DNA of 28,455 nucleotides from Emiliania huxleyi CCMP1516 (GCF_000372725.1 NW_005197552.1:1-28455); one strand, 5' to 3'; counted from the first letter of the stretch, positions 18,640-27,854 are shown. The notes: generated from the sequence alone by a model not told the origin. Numbers and translations are program-made.

Positions 18640-19690
18640 GGCTGTCAAGTCGCGGTCCTGTCGGTGGCGGTCCTCCCTTGTGCGTTTGGTCGGGGGGCGC
18701 ACGCTTCCCTATCATTGAAAGTAGCAGAGGGGTCGGACCACACGTCTCCGAATGTCTGCCCTGCCGCCTGTCGCGGCCCCGCCTGCCTCCCGGGGCCCGC
18801 CCGGCCGTGCCATCCGCCGCCGGACCGCCCGGCGGGTCCAACCCGAAGCGGGCGACCGGCCGTTCGCACCGCTCGGCCGGCGGGGCGAGCCCCGCGGCCC
18901 TCGATCGCTCGCCCCGGGACGTGGCCCGACCGGCCCACGCGCACGTCCTGGCCTCTACCGCCGCTTTCGGCGGCGCAATTTGCGCCTTCATCGCTCTCTG
19001 GATCCTCCTGGCACCCATCGGACTCTTCCCGACGGTCGGCGGCACCCACTCCGTGCACTTTGAGGCAGACTCGCTCTTCGGCAGGCACGCTCTTCGGCAA
19101 AAAGTCGCCGCCGGCCGTTCACGCCGAGCCAGCCAGTTGCCGGCTCGCACGGCAGCCTCTTCCTCTCGACCAGCCTCAACTTCGACACGGTCATCATGTT
19201 GTCGCTGCGTGCTCGTGGCGAGCCGGGCGGCGGTCAAAGTTTGCCCAGACGAGCGCCAGGCGATAGCAAGGTCTCTGTTCGCCCTGTGCATGTCAGGCCA
19301 GGCTGCAGCGGGGCACTACCATCGTGCTACGCTGTTGCAGCCTGACCTTTCCCACTGTGCACAGCCGCCAGAGCACCACCACCGCCCGGCATCGTGTCAC
19401 GGCGAGCTCCTTCTGCACCCGTTCGCGAGGCTCTCGCGCTGGCACACTTCGGCCTTCCGCTGCTCGCGTTCGGCGAGCTCTTCTCCGCACTCCTGCCACG
19501 GTGCCGTCGCCACACACCTTCTGGCCGGCCTGAGCCATGCGGACTCGACCTCTCTCCCTCTCTGGAGCACGCCACGGGCCGCGACGGCTGCTGGCAGCCG
19601 GCCGGCGTGAGGAGGCAGTTTGCCGGCACAGTCGAGCTGGAGTATCCGCTTCTTGATGCTTCTGCGGTCAAGCTCGACCTTATGTGACAT
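18640..19690 (+). other. Possible plus-strand coding region, exons unresolved
   Basis: Two plus-strand stretches look protein-like. One around 18930-19090 has a clear hydrophobic helix (AFGGAICAFIALWILLAP) followed by IGLFPTVGGTHSVHFEADSL. The other at 19394-19687 ends FAGTVELEYPLLDASAVKLD and a stop. Between them LFLSTSLNFDTVIMLSLRAR lies in another frame and belongs to a motif also found near 25836-25896. A divergent gene opposite the PH-like gene is possible, but I could not assemble a consistent model, and minus-strand ORFs here are comparably long. Confidence 0.25.
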
Positions 19691-19983
19691 GATATGCCAC
19701 AATAATGCATGCTCTCACCCCTCAAAGTGTCGAAGTTTACCGGTGACTCTCCGGTGGCCCGATAGTACCGTGTGCCTTTCTTCAAACGAACGCGCTTCGA
19801 GGTTCGACAATCGCTAAGCTGCTTATGGGGCACCGCTGCGACTCCCTTGGGGATGCCTGAGGCCACCCCAAGCACTCCCTAAGCCTTACGTGGACGATTT
19901 CAACCCTACTCTGTGTTTGTTCGTCTACGCACATTAGCAACTTTGTGCTCATGTCAACGCCACGCCAGCGCTAGCCCATTCAA

Positions 19984-20005
19984 CCCCGCCCCATTGGGGG
20001 CGGGG
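19984..20005. repeat. Short perfect hairpin CCCCGCCCC-ATTG-GGGGCGGGG
   Basis: A 9-bp stem with a 4-nt loop in otherwise gene-poor sequence (19700-20090). Not followed by a T run, so no terminator call. No gene in the surrounding stretch. Confidence 0.8.
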
Positions 20006-20094
20006 CCCGTCAAGGGCCTCACTCTAGTCTTTGTGAAATCGAGGGTGTGGGGCCGAGGGGAGAAGCGCTGAGGGGTGACGTCGAGTGAGGATGT

Positions 20095-20352
20095 CCGTCC
20101 TCTGCGTGTCTGGTGTTTATGAGCTCCGAGTAGAGGGGGAGTTCTGCAGTTAGCTAGTGGAAGGAAACCCGGAGCGCGGACTAACCCTCGGGAGACCCGT
20201 GTTACTTTACGCGGCCCTTCCCTGCGAACGAACGCGCACCCCCCAGGGCTAGGGCTCTCTTGCCCGCAACCCGATCCCGATCATCTGGCCCGCCGGGTGT
20301 GCTTCTTAGCTCCCCGGCCCTGGATGTTTGAGGCTAAGGACTGCACTCCAAG
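20095..20352 (-). repeat. Dispersed repeat family E, copy 2 (interrupted by D)
   Basis: Reverse-complement match to 12950-13190, with the same block order. It continues on the far side of D at 20475 with ACTCCAAGTGCTTCCAAG, which corresponds to ACTCCAAGTGCTCCAAG in the uninterrupted copy. Confidence 0.8.
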
Positions 20353-20474
20353 GTAGGTAGGTAGAAAGGTGAAGAACAGCCAGGCTCGGACTGGACACCA
20401 ACGCGGTATGGGTGGACGCCGGACAGATGATGACGACACGCACGAGCGACACACAGACACAAACAAGCTCACAA
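20353..20474 (+). mobile_element. Family D insertion, 122 bp, with 8-bp target duplication
   Basis: Flanked by ACTCCAAG on both sides (20345-20352 and 20475-20482). Begins GTAGGTAGGTAG and ends AAGCTCACAA; no terminal inverted repeats are visible. Other copies are at 10009-10093 (partial) and 24332-24461 (reverse). Element plus one duplication reads GTAGGT...CCAAG, a legal GT-AG intron in the plus direction. Confidence 0.8.
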
Positions 20475-20733
20475 ACTCCAAGTGCTTCCAAGTTGAGAAA
20501 AGAAGAAGAAAATCGGCCATCCGCACTCCAAGTGCTTGTCCAAGTGCCGGGGTGGTGTGGCTGCGATAAGTGGCCACCCGTTTATTATTGACAACAACCA
20601 AGGCGCTCTAAACAAGAATTTCACGAAAAAAGAGTCGACATCGTAGTGCTGCGTGGCACCGTGGCGGGCGGGACTCGACGCGCAAGTCGCCCTCATGGCG
20701 CCATGCAGCCGTCGGCCAACACCTCGCGCGCCT

Positions 20734-21999
20734 TCAACTCCGCACCTCGGGCGCCCTCAAAAGAGCTGCACCGCCGTTGGGAAACTCCTTGCCGTTGGCA
20801 AACTCTTTGCGCACCAGCCGCTCCGCACCTTGCCCGCCCTCGAAGTACGCAACGGCACCGTCGGCACGCACCACGCGGACCCTCCGCTCCGCACCTCGCT
20901 CGCCCTCGAAGAACTGCACCTCGCCGTTGGGAAAGTCCGCGCGCACTTTCCGCTCCGCGCCTTGCCCGCCCTCGAAGTACGCAACGGCACCGTCGGCACG
21001 CACCGCGCGCACGATCCGATCAGCACCTTTCTCGCCCTCGTAGTGCTGCACACTGCCGGTGGCAAACTCCGCGCGCACCATCCGCTCCGCACCGCTCTCG
21101 CCCTCGTAGTACTGCACCTCCTCGCCATTGGCAAACTCAGCGCGCGACAGCCGCTCCGCACCACTCTCGCCCTCGTAGTGCTCCACCCCGCCGTCGTCGG
21201 CTAACTCCATGCGTACCAGCCGCTCCACACCTCGCTCGCCCTCGTAGTGCTGCACACTGCCGTCGGCATACTCAGCGCGCACCATCCGCTCCGCACCGCT
21301 CTCGCCCTCGTAGTACTGCACCTCCTCGCCATTGGCAAACTCAGCGCGCGACAGCCGCTCCGCACCACTCTCGCCCTCGTAGTGCTCCACCCCGCCGTCG
21401 TCGGCTAACTCCATGCGTACCAGCCGCTCTGCACCTTGCTCGCCCTCGTAGTACTTCACGTTGCCATTGGCAAACACCGTACGCACCATCCGCTCCGCTC
21501 CTCGCTCGCCCTCGAAGTGCTTCACCTGGCCGCTCTGCAAGAAACGCAACCGGAGCTGCGCGCCATTCTCGCCGCGCAGCAGCCTCCAGACCTCGGCTCG
21601 GCGCTCTGCGCCCTCCACTTCCGACGTGAGGCGGAGCGCCGGGCTCACCCTCGCAAGCCACGGGAAGTGGTCGGCGCTGGCGCGGCGGTCGGCGGCGTAT
21701 CTGCGGAGGGTGTCCTCGCTTAGGGTCGTGTCCATGATCGACGAGCCCAACGATGCGACGAAGCGCTCGACGAGCAGTATCCGCATCGCCACGGCGAAGA
21801 GCGGGTCCTTGAAGCGCGCCAGGCCGCTGCGCAGGGCGAGAAGGCCGAGGCGCGGCGACGCGAGGCTGAAGGCGGCGCAGTCGGAGAAGTCGTCGACGCC
21901 CTCGAGGATGCGGAGGTGCAGCTCGTGCGGCAGCTCGGCCAGCCAGTCCGTGGGCGGGGCGTCCTCTTCGGTGCGTGCGGCGCGAGGGGAGCGCGACAT
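20734..21999 (-). CDS. F-box protein with tandem EGE-GAER repeats
   Basis: 421 residues. Residues about 18-60 (DWLAELPHELHLRILEGVDD) fit an F-box, which docks to SKP1 in SCF ubiquitin ligases. From about residue 150 come eleven repeats of 22-23 residues with consensus V-x-x-(Y/F)-E-G-E-x-G-A-E-R-x-V-R-x-x-x-A-D-G (for example VQHYEGERGVERLVRMELAD). The pattern is MORN-like in its Y-x-G spacing and probably folds as a beta-ribbon for substrate or membrane binding. A three-repeat block (period 204 bp) is almost exactly duplicated. ATG at 21999 chosen; GTG at 22005 is not a likely eukaryotic start. The 3' end runs into a frame-disrupted twelfth repeat. Proteins of this type are, to my knowledge, abundant in Emiliania and some pelagophytes. 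Confidence 0.85.
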   Translation of the reverse strand: MSRSPRAARTEEDAPPTDWLAELPHELHLRILEGVDDFSDCAAFSLASPRLGLLALRSGLARFKDPLFAVAMRILLVERFVASLGSSIMDTTLSEDTLRRYAADRRASADHFPWLARVSPALRLTSEVEGAERRAEVWRLLRGENGAQLRLRFLQSGQVKHFEGERGAERMVRTVFANGNVKYYEGEQGAERLVRMELADDGGVEHYEGESGAERLSRAEFANGEEVQYYEGESGAERMVRAEYADGSVQHYEGERGVERLVRMELADDGGVEHYEGESGAERLSRAEFANGEEVQYYEGESGAERMVRAEFATGSVQHYEGEKGADRIVRAVRADGAVAYFEGGQGAERKVRADFPNGEVQFFEGERGAERRVRVVRADGAVAYFEGGQGAERLVRKEFANGKEFPNGGAALLRAPEVRS

Positions 22000-22199
22000 A
22001 TACACACACTTGTGTATGGGGGAGAGTGCAGGCAGCGGCGTTCGGAGTGAGATGAACTCTGCTGTTGTGTGCTCTACATGCCTCTCGGGGTTTTAGTCTG
22101 GCCGAGTCAACCCGAGTGCTGGGGCGAGCCTCGGCGAGACTGCGTCAGCTGTTCCCACAGCAGGCTGGAAGTACCTCGCCAGCTCTGATGCAGCTGTGA

Positions 22200-22372
22200 C
22201 GGCTCCGCGTCGCTACCGCCTCCGCCGCCGCCGCCTCCGCCGCCGGCCGCCGCCTCCGCCGCCATCGCCATCTCCGCCGCCAACCCCGCCGTCACCGCCA
22301 CCGTCTCCCCTGCCACCCCCGCCGCCACCCTTGCCACCCCCGCCGCCACCCCTGCCACCGCCGCCGCGCGCG
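22200..22372. repeat. CCGCCGCCA-type low-complexity tract
   Basis: Imperfect (CCGCCG/CCACC)n units ending in CGCGCGCGCGGGGGCCCCCGG. ORFs over it (Pro- or Gly-runs) are not supported. Confidence 0.9.
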
Positions 22373-22379
22373 CGGGGGC

Positions 22380-23066
22380 CCCCGGAGGCACCGTGCGCCG
22401 CGCAGCAGTGCGGAAACGGGGCTCCGGCGCTATTAGTCTCTATTAGCACCAATTTCCCGAATGATTACGGTTGATTAGAGGGCGCAGATTTGGAGAGATC
22501 TCGAGGAGTACATACAGATAGACCCTCCAACCATCAGCAAACTCCGTCCGACCTGATCGGTCGTACTGACCGCCGACAGATCACTGCAGACAGCAGACAG
22601 GCCGACGTCTCTGCACGCGGCCGGCCGGGCGAGAGGCTTGACACGATCCGACCCTGCGACCCTGACGCTGCTGCTCTAGCTATCAGACATGCACTGCTGA
22701 CTGCTGCCACAATGTGCGACCGATGCTGACCCACTTGGCGGCCTTCCCGGTCAGTGGTGAGGCGCAGTTCAGAGCTGTCGATGGCGCGATGCCGCACTGG
22801 TCCCACATTGGTGACACGAGACCACCACGTTTGCCGGTCCAAGAGAGAGGCACTGGCGCTGTCCTGAGAAGGTGCGTGGTCCCTCTTGACTCCCATGCGC
22901 GCGAGGCTGTTTCCGTTATTCTGAAGGCTTTCCCGAACTCAAAACAGGATTCTGAGGGCAGACATGAGCTCACTCAGTGAGATCTTGCAGCACACACCCT
23001 GATTGTAATCCAGGAACATCGATCGATCGAGAACAAAGTCGGTCCGAACAAAGTCGGTCTCGAGAT
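22380..23066. other. Intergenic stretch, no supported gene
   Basis: ORFs on both strands are under 125 residues and carry no motif. A 14-bp direct repeat GAACAAAGTCGGTC occurs at about 23031 and 23047, directly before the TIR element. Confidence 0.4.
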
Positions 23067-23074
23067 GATCGGGC

Positions 23075-23971
23075 CTGAGGGAGGGTGTAGAGGATGTAGA
23101 GTGTAGAGCGCTGTAGAGCTGTAGAGGTGTAGAGCGCTGGAGAGCGCTGTAGAGCGCTGTAGAGCTGTAGAGCTCTACATCCGCCGCGTGACGAACTGCG
23201 TGCGTTGTAGAGCGATGTAGAGGCGCTCTACAACGTGAAATCTCTACAACAAACTCTACATCATAAGCGGCGAACGAGGCACGGTCGCTCTCACGACATG
23301 AGGCGCGTTCCACTTGCCAGTGCTGCCCTGGCCTTCTGTCTGCCCGCCCAATGGGTGGCAGCCAGGTGCCTCTGCTGCTGTGGCATGCCTCACGGCTGCG
23401 ACTGGCCGGCGCCCCGGCGCGTCAGCTCGGCTCGGCGTAGCGATAGTGGCCAGCGCAACTCGCTTGGACTCAACGCTCAGCCACAGGAGCTCCCGCATGC
23501 GCTGGCGCGAGTCATGGTGCATGCAACGCGCCTGAATGCTCGCCTCGCCTCGCGCAAATGCGACCGTCCTCGCAGCCGACAGTCCACCGCCTGCTAAAGA
23601 AGCACAGCGACGAATGCGGCACTGGCGACGCATGGCAAGCTGGTCATGACGCAGTTGTAGGGTGTTGTGTGTCGTCAGAGTGACTCTCTGTGTGTCAGGG
23701 ATAGTCAGGGCCGTCCATCAGAGCTCCAGTAAGCTCGGAGACACCCCATTAGCGCGGCTCGACCTCTTTGAGTCACTGCCTTCCGGCGGTTTGGCTGTAG
23801 AGCCTCTACAACAAACTCTACAGCAAAATCGCGCTCTACATCGCTCTACAACGCACGCAGTTCGTCACGCGGCGGATGTAGAGCTCTACAGCTCTACAGC
23901 GCTCCACAGCCCTCTACATCTCTACAGCTCTGCAGCGCTCTACACTCTACATCCTCTACACCCTCCCTCAG
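23075..23971. mobile_element. 897-bp element with long TIRs and 8-bp target duplication
   Basis: Outer ends are CTGAGGGAGGGTGTAGAGGA at left and its exact inverse at right. Terminal inverted repeats extend about 130-148 bp and share the TGTAGAG arrays, CTCTACATCCGCCGCGTGACG and GAACTGCGTGCGTTGTAGAG. GATCGGGC flanks both ends (23067-23074 and 23972-23979). The 8-bp duplication fits cut-and-paste superfamilies such as hAT or P; the superfamily is not proven because no transposase is present. The centre (23280-23800) has only a short ORF, so it is non-autonomous. Confidence 0.85.
23297..23597 (+). CDS. Short ORF inside the TIR element, unrecognised
   Basis: About 100 residues starting MRRVPLASAALAFCLPAQWV, which resembles a signal peptide, followed by Cys-rich CLCCCGMPHGCDW and an Arg-rich remainder. 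No domain recognised and no similarity to a transposase. It may be a chance ORF or a captured gene fragment. Confidence 0.2.
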
Positions 23972-23979
23972 GATCGGGC

Positions 23980-24806
23980 CGTAAGTGGCCTCGGGGCGTT
24001 TTCCTTTTTATTGGTGCACCAGAGGTCGACGACCGCAGTCTGCAGGGAGAGGCCTTGTCTTCGACGGCGTATGGGGTATGGCGGCCCTGCCGCAGCCTGA
24101 TCTCGACTTGCGCTATGCGCGAAATTCTTTTTGATTCGTAATTCTTTTTCGCATAAGCCATAACACTACAAAAAAGCTTGTTACTTCCTGTCGGTGCTGT
24201 CGTCTGTTGTTGTTGTGCCCTTGTTTGTTCTCTTGGCACCTTGGAGTGCTGGGGGGGGCGACAGGGAGGATGTGGCCTTGAGTTATGTGTACGCCAACTC
24301 AGGGTGTGTGGCAGCCAGCTGGCTGTGTGTCTTGTGAGCCTGTTTGTGTCTGTGTGTCGCTCGTGCGTGTCGTCATCATCTGTCTAGCGTCCACCCATAC
24401 CGCGTTGGTGTCCAGTCCGAGCGAGCCTGGCTGTTCTTCACCTTTCTACCACTACCTACCTAGCTTGTACCGGCTACCGGGAGTGTTGTTCTGACGTTCG
24501 TTTCGTAAAAAAGAAATAAACCACAACCCAAGGGAGGGAATGGGAGGACGTTCGTTTCGAAAGAAAGAAAGAAAGAAAACAGAAACCGAGGGATGGGGGG
24601 ACGGCACGCCGCCACCACACACAGGGGTTTTAAGGAGAGGAGTGTGGTGCTAGCCGTCGGCTTATCTTTGGGCGTCTGCCTCTTCCTATCTCTCTTCGCA
24701 CGCCCACCATAAACTCCTACCATACCCCGCAAAAAGTTGGAACCCCGAGGGCCGCTTTTCCGAGCAGAGCGCGAACACCAGCTCGTACACGAGTCACGAG
24801 ACACCC
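23980..24806. other. Intergenic stretch holding D copy 3
   Basis: Apart from D copy 3, there are two copies of GACGTTCGTTTCG (about 24493 and 24548) and a GAAA microsatellite (24559-24580). No gene recognised. The promoter and 5' UTR of the TPR gene should lie in the last 200 bp. Confidence 0.4.
24332..24461 (-). repeat. Dispersed repeat family D, copy 3
   Basis: Reads TTGTGAGC...CTACCTACCT, the reverse complement of the 20353 copy with a few substitutions and a 4-bp insertion near GAGCGAGCC. The flanks do not show a clear target duplication. Confidence 0.85.
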
Positions 24807-25715
24807 ATGCTCACCACAGCAATCTTCAGCGCGCGCCCAGCAACGCCCGCGCTCGCCTCGAGCGCACGGCTCGCTGCTGTCGCCGTCGCCTCGTATTCAG
24901 ATCTCGCTCACCCACGTCAAACCTCCCGCTCTGCCGCCTCGTGCGGTCGCCGTGCTGCCCTCCTCTCGCTGCTGCTGCTATCAGCGCCGACGCGCCCGGC
25001 GGGCGCGAGCAGCCCGGCGTCGTTTGCTCAGATGGCTCAGGCCGCCTTTGCAGCCTTCGAGCGCGCCGATTACCTCGAGAGCGAGCGGCTCTGGCGCGCG
25101 GCCACGGAGCAGCACCCAAAGGAGGGCCTGGGGTGGGCCAACCTCGCGGTCGCGCTCATCATCAACGCCTCCGACAAGATGACGCTCGGCGTGCTTCCCA
25201 CCGGCGAGCCGCTGCAGAGGCTCGAGGAGGCGCTCTCCGCGACCGAGCGAGCGGAGGCGCTCGGCGCCGCCGACGGCATTCTCCTCAACTCGCGCGGCAA
25301 CGCGCTAGGTCTGCTGCAGCGGTGGGGGGAGGCGCGTGCCGCGTACGCCGCGGCTACGACGCTCTCGCCGCGCGACTTTGAGTCGATTCCGCGCTCGAAT
25401 GAGGCGCTTGCGCTCATGCAGCTCGAGGAGCCCGCGCAGGCTGAGGCGTTGGTGAGGCGGATCATGCGGAGGGATCCGAACTTTGTCGACGCGTTCGCCC
25501 TGCTGGCGGCAGTGCGCTGGATGCAGGGCGACCCGGGTGGGACGGCCAGAGCCATCGCCCAGCTGTGCGGCGGCGGCGACGGCAGGATGTGGTGCGCGCG
25601 CTACTCGACCGAGCAGGTGGTGCTCGGGCGCTGGACGCCGCGCGCGGTGGAGGCGTACCGCGAGCTGCTCAAGGAGAAGAGCGTCCAGCTCGAGCTGAAG
25701 AATGGACTGATCTGA
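24807..25715 (+). CDS. TPR protein, predicted thylakoid lumen
   Basis: 302 residues, single exon. The leader is bipartite: a first Ala/Ser-rich part (MLTTAIFSARPATPALASSA), then GRRAALLSLLLLSAPTRPAG with twin Arg at 48-49, a hydrophobic core and an AGA cleavage site near residue 67. This is the form of a Tat-type lumenal signal. The mature part has at least four TPR-like helical pairs, for example FERADYLESERLWRAATEQH, GILLNSRGNALGLLQRWGEA and EEPAQAEALVRRIMRRDPNF. It ends with YSTEQVVLGRWTPRAVEAYR, which resembles the RWPP end of a TPR family shared by cyanobacteria and plastids. The family's role is scaffold-like and probably in photosystem assembly (inference). A complete gene, convergent with the light-harvesting gene. 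Confidence 0.85.
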   Translation: MLTTAIFSARPATPALASSARLAAVAVASYSDLAHPRQTSRSAASCGRRAALLSLLLLSAPTRPAGASSPASFAQMAQAAFAAFERADYLESERLWRAATEQHPKEGLGWANLAVALIINASDKMTLGVLPTGEPLQRLEEALSATERAEALGAADGILLNSRGNALGLLQRWGEARAAYAAATTLSPRDFESIPRSNEALALMQLEEPAQAEALVRRIMRRDPNFVDAFALLAAVRWMQGDPGGTARAIAQLCGGGDGRMWCARYSTEQVVLGRWTPRAVEAYRELLKEKSVQLELKNGLI

Positions 25716-26248
25716 GGTCTCAGTTGTGAGTGGTGAGCCGACATACTGTACCGCAAAGTGTACCGCAAGCGCGTGGGCGGTGTGTCGGGTGTGGCGCCGT
25801 GGGCGGGCCCGCCGTGGCGGCGGGACGCCGCCACAGCTCGCCACGAGCACGCAGCGACAAAATGTTGACTGTATGTAAGTTGAGGCTGGTCGAGAGCGGA
25901 GGGGAAGAGGCGCGCGCCGTGGTCGGGCCGTGCGAGGTTCCGCGCCGCGCGGGGCGCCGGCGCCCGCGCCGCCGCCGGCGCCCGGCCGGGAGACTGCGGG
26001 TTGCACCTCCCACCTCGCCCTCGGCGCTCGGGGCGGACAGCACTGTTCAGCACGCGATTTTTTTAACGACGCGAGAGCGCTGTACACATATGATAACAGA
26101 GCTATCATCCGAGGCTCGGCTCACGGCTCTCGGCTGTCGGCAGCTCAGTCCTCTGTGGCGAGATACGAGCGCACGGAGACAGCCCACGGCCCGTCACTGG
26201 CCCGCGCGGTGCGAGCGCGCCCGAGGGGAGCGCGGGGCGCCTCTCTCC
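25716..26248. other. Gap between convergent plastid-protein genes
   Basis: Contains 25836-25896, the reverse complement of a 60-bp word also at 19163-19223. The remainder is GC-rich with no supported ORF. Confidence 0.4.
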
Positions 26249-27327
26249 CTAGAAGGCGCCGCGGATCGCGCCGAAGAGCGAGGCGATGCCGTGGTAGACG
26301 GGCGTCGCGAAAAAGATGGGCGACTGGTCGACGACGGCGGTGTGCCAGACGGCCTCCTGCAGCGCGAAGCCGGTGATGGCAAGCATCGCCACGCGCCCGT
26401 GCGTGATCTCGGCCGTGTCGATGTTGGCCTTGACGTTTGCCAGCAGCTCCATCCGCTCCGCCTCGCTCGCAGGCGCCACATCCGAGCGCTCCACCTGCGC
26501 AAGCAGAGGCAGGGCGGGCTCGGCAACAGAGGCAGAACAAGCGGGCGTGGCGGTGAGGAGGAGGACGCGCGGTGCGGAGGGGGGGGCGCGCGCCCAGAAC
26601 TTGGCGATCGCGCCGCGGAGGTCGAGCGGGTCGAAGCCGTAGTCGCCCGGCGAGTAGTTCCACGCCTTGTCCGCACTCTGCCAGCCCTCAAACTGCTCCT
26701 TCACGGTGGCGCTCTCGAGCAGCGCCGCGACGCCAACGGCTGCACGAGGGCGGGCGAGGAGGCGCGTTGCGGCGGCGGGGGGGCACGCGGCAGGGCCACG
26801 CGGGAGGAGGAGCTGCCACCTGCGAGCCAAAAGGCGCCGCCGAACTGGCCGAGGCCTCCGTTCAGGACGGATGGCGCGCGGCCGTCCGTGAGGTCGAGCA
26901 TCGACTGGGCGCCGAGGAGATACGCCGCCGGCTCGTGCAGCAGCTCCGACCCCACCCAGCCGGCCACGCCGAGCATCGCCAGCCGCCCGTGCTTGATCTC
27001 CGCCTCGCGGTACGCAAGCAGGTGCGCCTCCGTCTCGGCGAGGTTCAGCGGGTCAAAGCCGACGTCGCCCGGCAGCTTGAGCGAGTTGAAGACCGAAAGG
27101 TCGGCTCCCGGCGCGTCGCCCCACGTGCGCGCCTCCTTGGCCCGCAGGGTCGCGCCGAGCCACTCGAGCGAGGCGTCGACGTCCGCAGCATGCGCGTCGA
27201 TGAGCCGCTTCTTCGAGGCGACCATCTCGTCAAAGGTGGGCGGCTCGGCGGGCATAACGGGCGCGCCGGCACGCATCGCCACCGCGGGCGCGTGGAGCGA
27301 CAGTGGTGAGATGGGAGCGAGAACCAT
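26249..27327 (-). CDS. Light-harvesting chlorophyll-binding protein (red-lineage LHC)
   Basis: Three exons (27327-26820, 26739-26594, 26494-26249) give 299 residues. Helix 1 is [20 protein letters not shown] and helix 3 is [20 protein letters not shown]; both carry the E-x-x-H-G-R chlorophyll-ligand motif. The middle helix spans intron 1 ([19 protein letters not shown]). GFDPL is present before helix 1 and helix 3. The leader [20 protein letters not shown] is plastid-like. Intron 1 is GT-AG (80 nt). Intron 2 fits GC-AG (99 nt) and is in frame without stops. The GW-SELLH and ITGFALQE features suggest the RedCAP-like branch rather than typical fucoxanthin antenna, but this is a tentative reading. 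Confidence 0.92.
26495..26593 (-). other. 99-nt stop-free GC-AG intron in the LHC gene
   Basis: Donor GCGCGC after TTCTGG, acceptor CTTGCGCAG before GTGGAG. Phase 0 on both sides. Removing it joins GAIAKFW to VERSDVAP and shortens the region before helix 3 by 33 codons. Confidence 0.7.
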
Positions 27328-27350
27328 CGCGCCGACCCCTGGGAGTGCAC

Positions 27351-27854
27351 CAGGTTGGCCTCTGGATTGAGCTCGACCTCGAGGTCGGCGGAGAATGTGC
27401 CCGCGCGCCCGACCTCGCGGACGAGCCGGGCGCTCAGGACTTGGAGTCCCTCAGCGCGCATCTCGACGGCGAGGCTGTAATCGTCCAAGTGGAGCGCTGT
27501 GCGTGACCCCGCACGAAGGTGGCGAGTGCGCCGGCAGAAGAGGGCGTGAATCGCCCGTGCGTCTACCGGCGGCTGCAGGTCCATGTAGTTGCTGACCGGA
27601 TGGTGCACACGCAACAGCGCCAGCCAGACCGTGTCGAGCGCCTGCTTCCAAATCTTGTTCACTCCCGCTATTTGGTGCGCGTCTTCAGGGGAGCCAAGCT
27701 CTGCCACGCGGATGATCATGTCGAGAGAGAGCAGGTATGCCATTGAGAGCGGCAGCAGTCGTGAGCGGCAGTCGCGAGCCGGCGGCCAGTCGTGAGCGGC
27801 CAAAATCATCGCGCACTGTTTTTCTTCCAAATTTGCTGGACAGTCAAGGGCCAT
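27351..27854 (-). pseudogene. F-box-like protein fragment upstream of the LHC gene
   Basis: From ATG 27854 (MALDCPANLEEKQCAMILAA) the frame reads SMAYLLSLDMIIRVAELGSP and NKIWKQALDTVWLALLRVHH, an F-box-like helical pattern. It then reads [19 protein letters not shown] and VELNPEANL, where a possible GT donor sits at 27350. After that the frame enters the LHC leader in another frame and loses sense. The ATG of the LHC gene is only 24 bp further on. I saw no downstream exon for it. It is either a truncated gene copy or a gene whose 3' part was replaced by the LHC gene. Probable substrate-adaptor origin; no repeats like those of the 20734-21999 gene are seen. Confidence 0.45.

Noticed and set aside
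18780..18960. Very GC-rich stretch considered as vector or bacterial contamination
   Set aside because: No recognisable bacterial or vector gene, and it merges smoothly into repeats shared with the rest of the window.
22107..22474. Poly-Pro and poly-Gly ORFs on both strands
   Set aside because: Translation of a CCG/CCA low-complexity tract.
24559..24580. GAAA repeat and nearby A-rich words as a Pol III terminator or poly(A) tail of a retroelement
   Set aside because: No element body, internal promoter boxes or target duplication could be defined around it.
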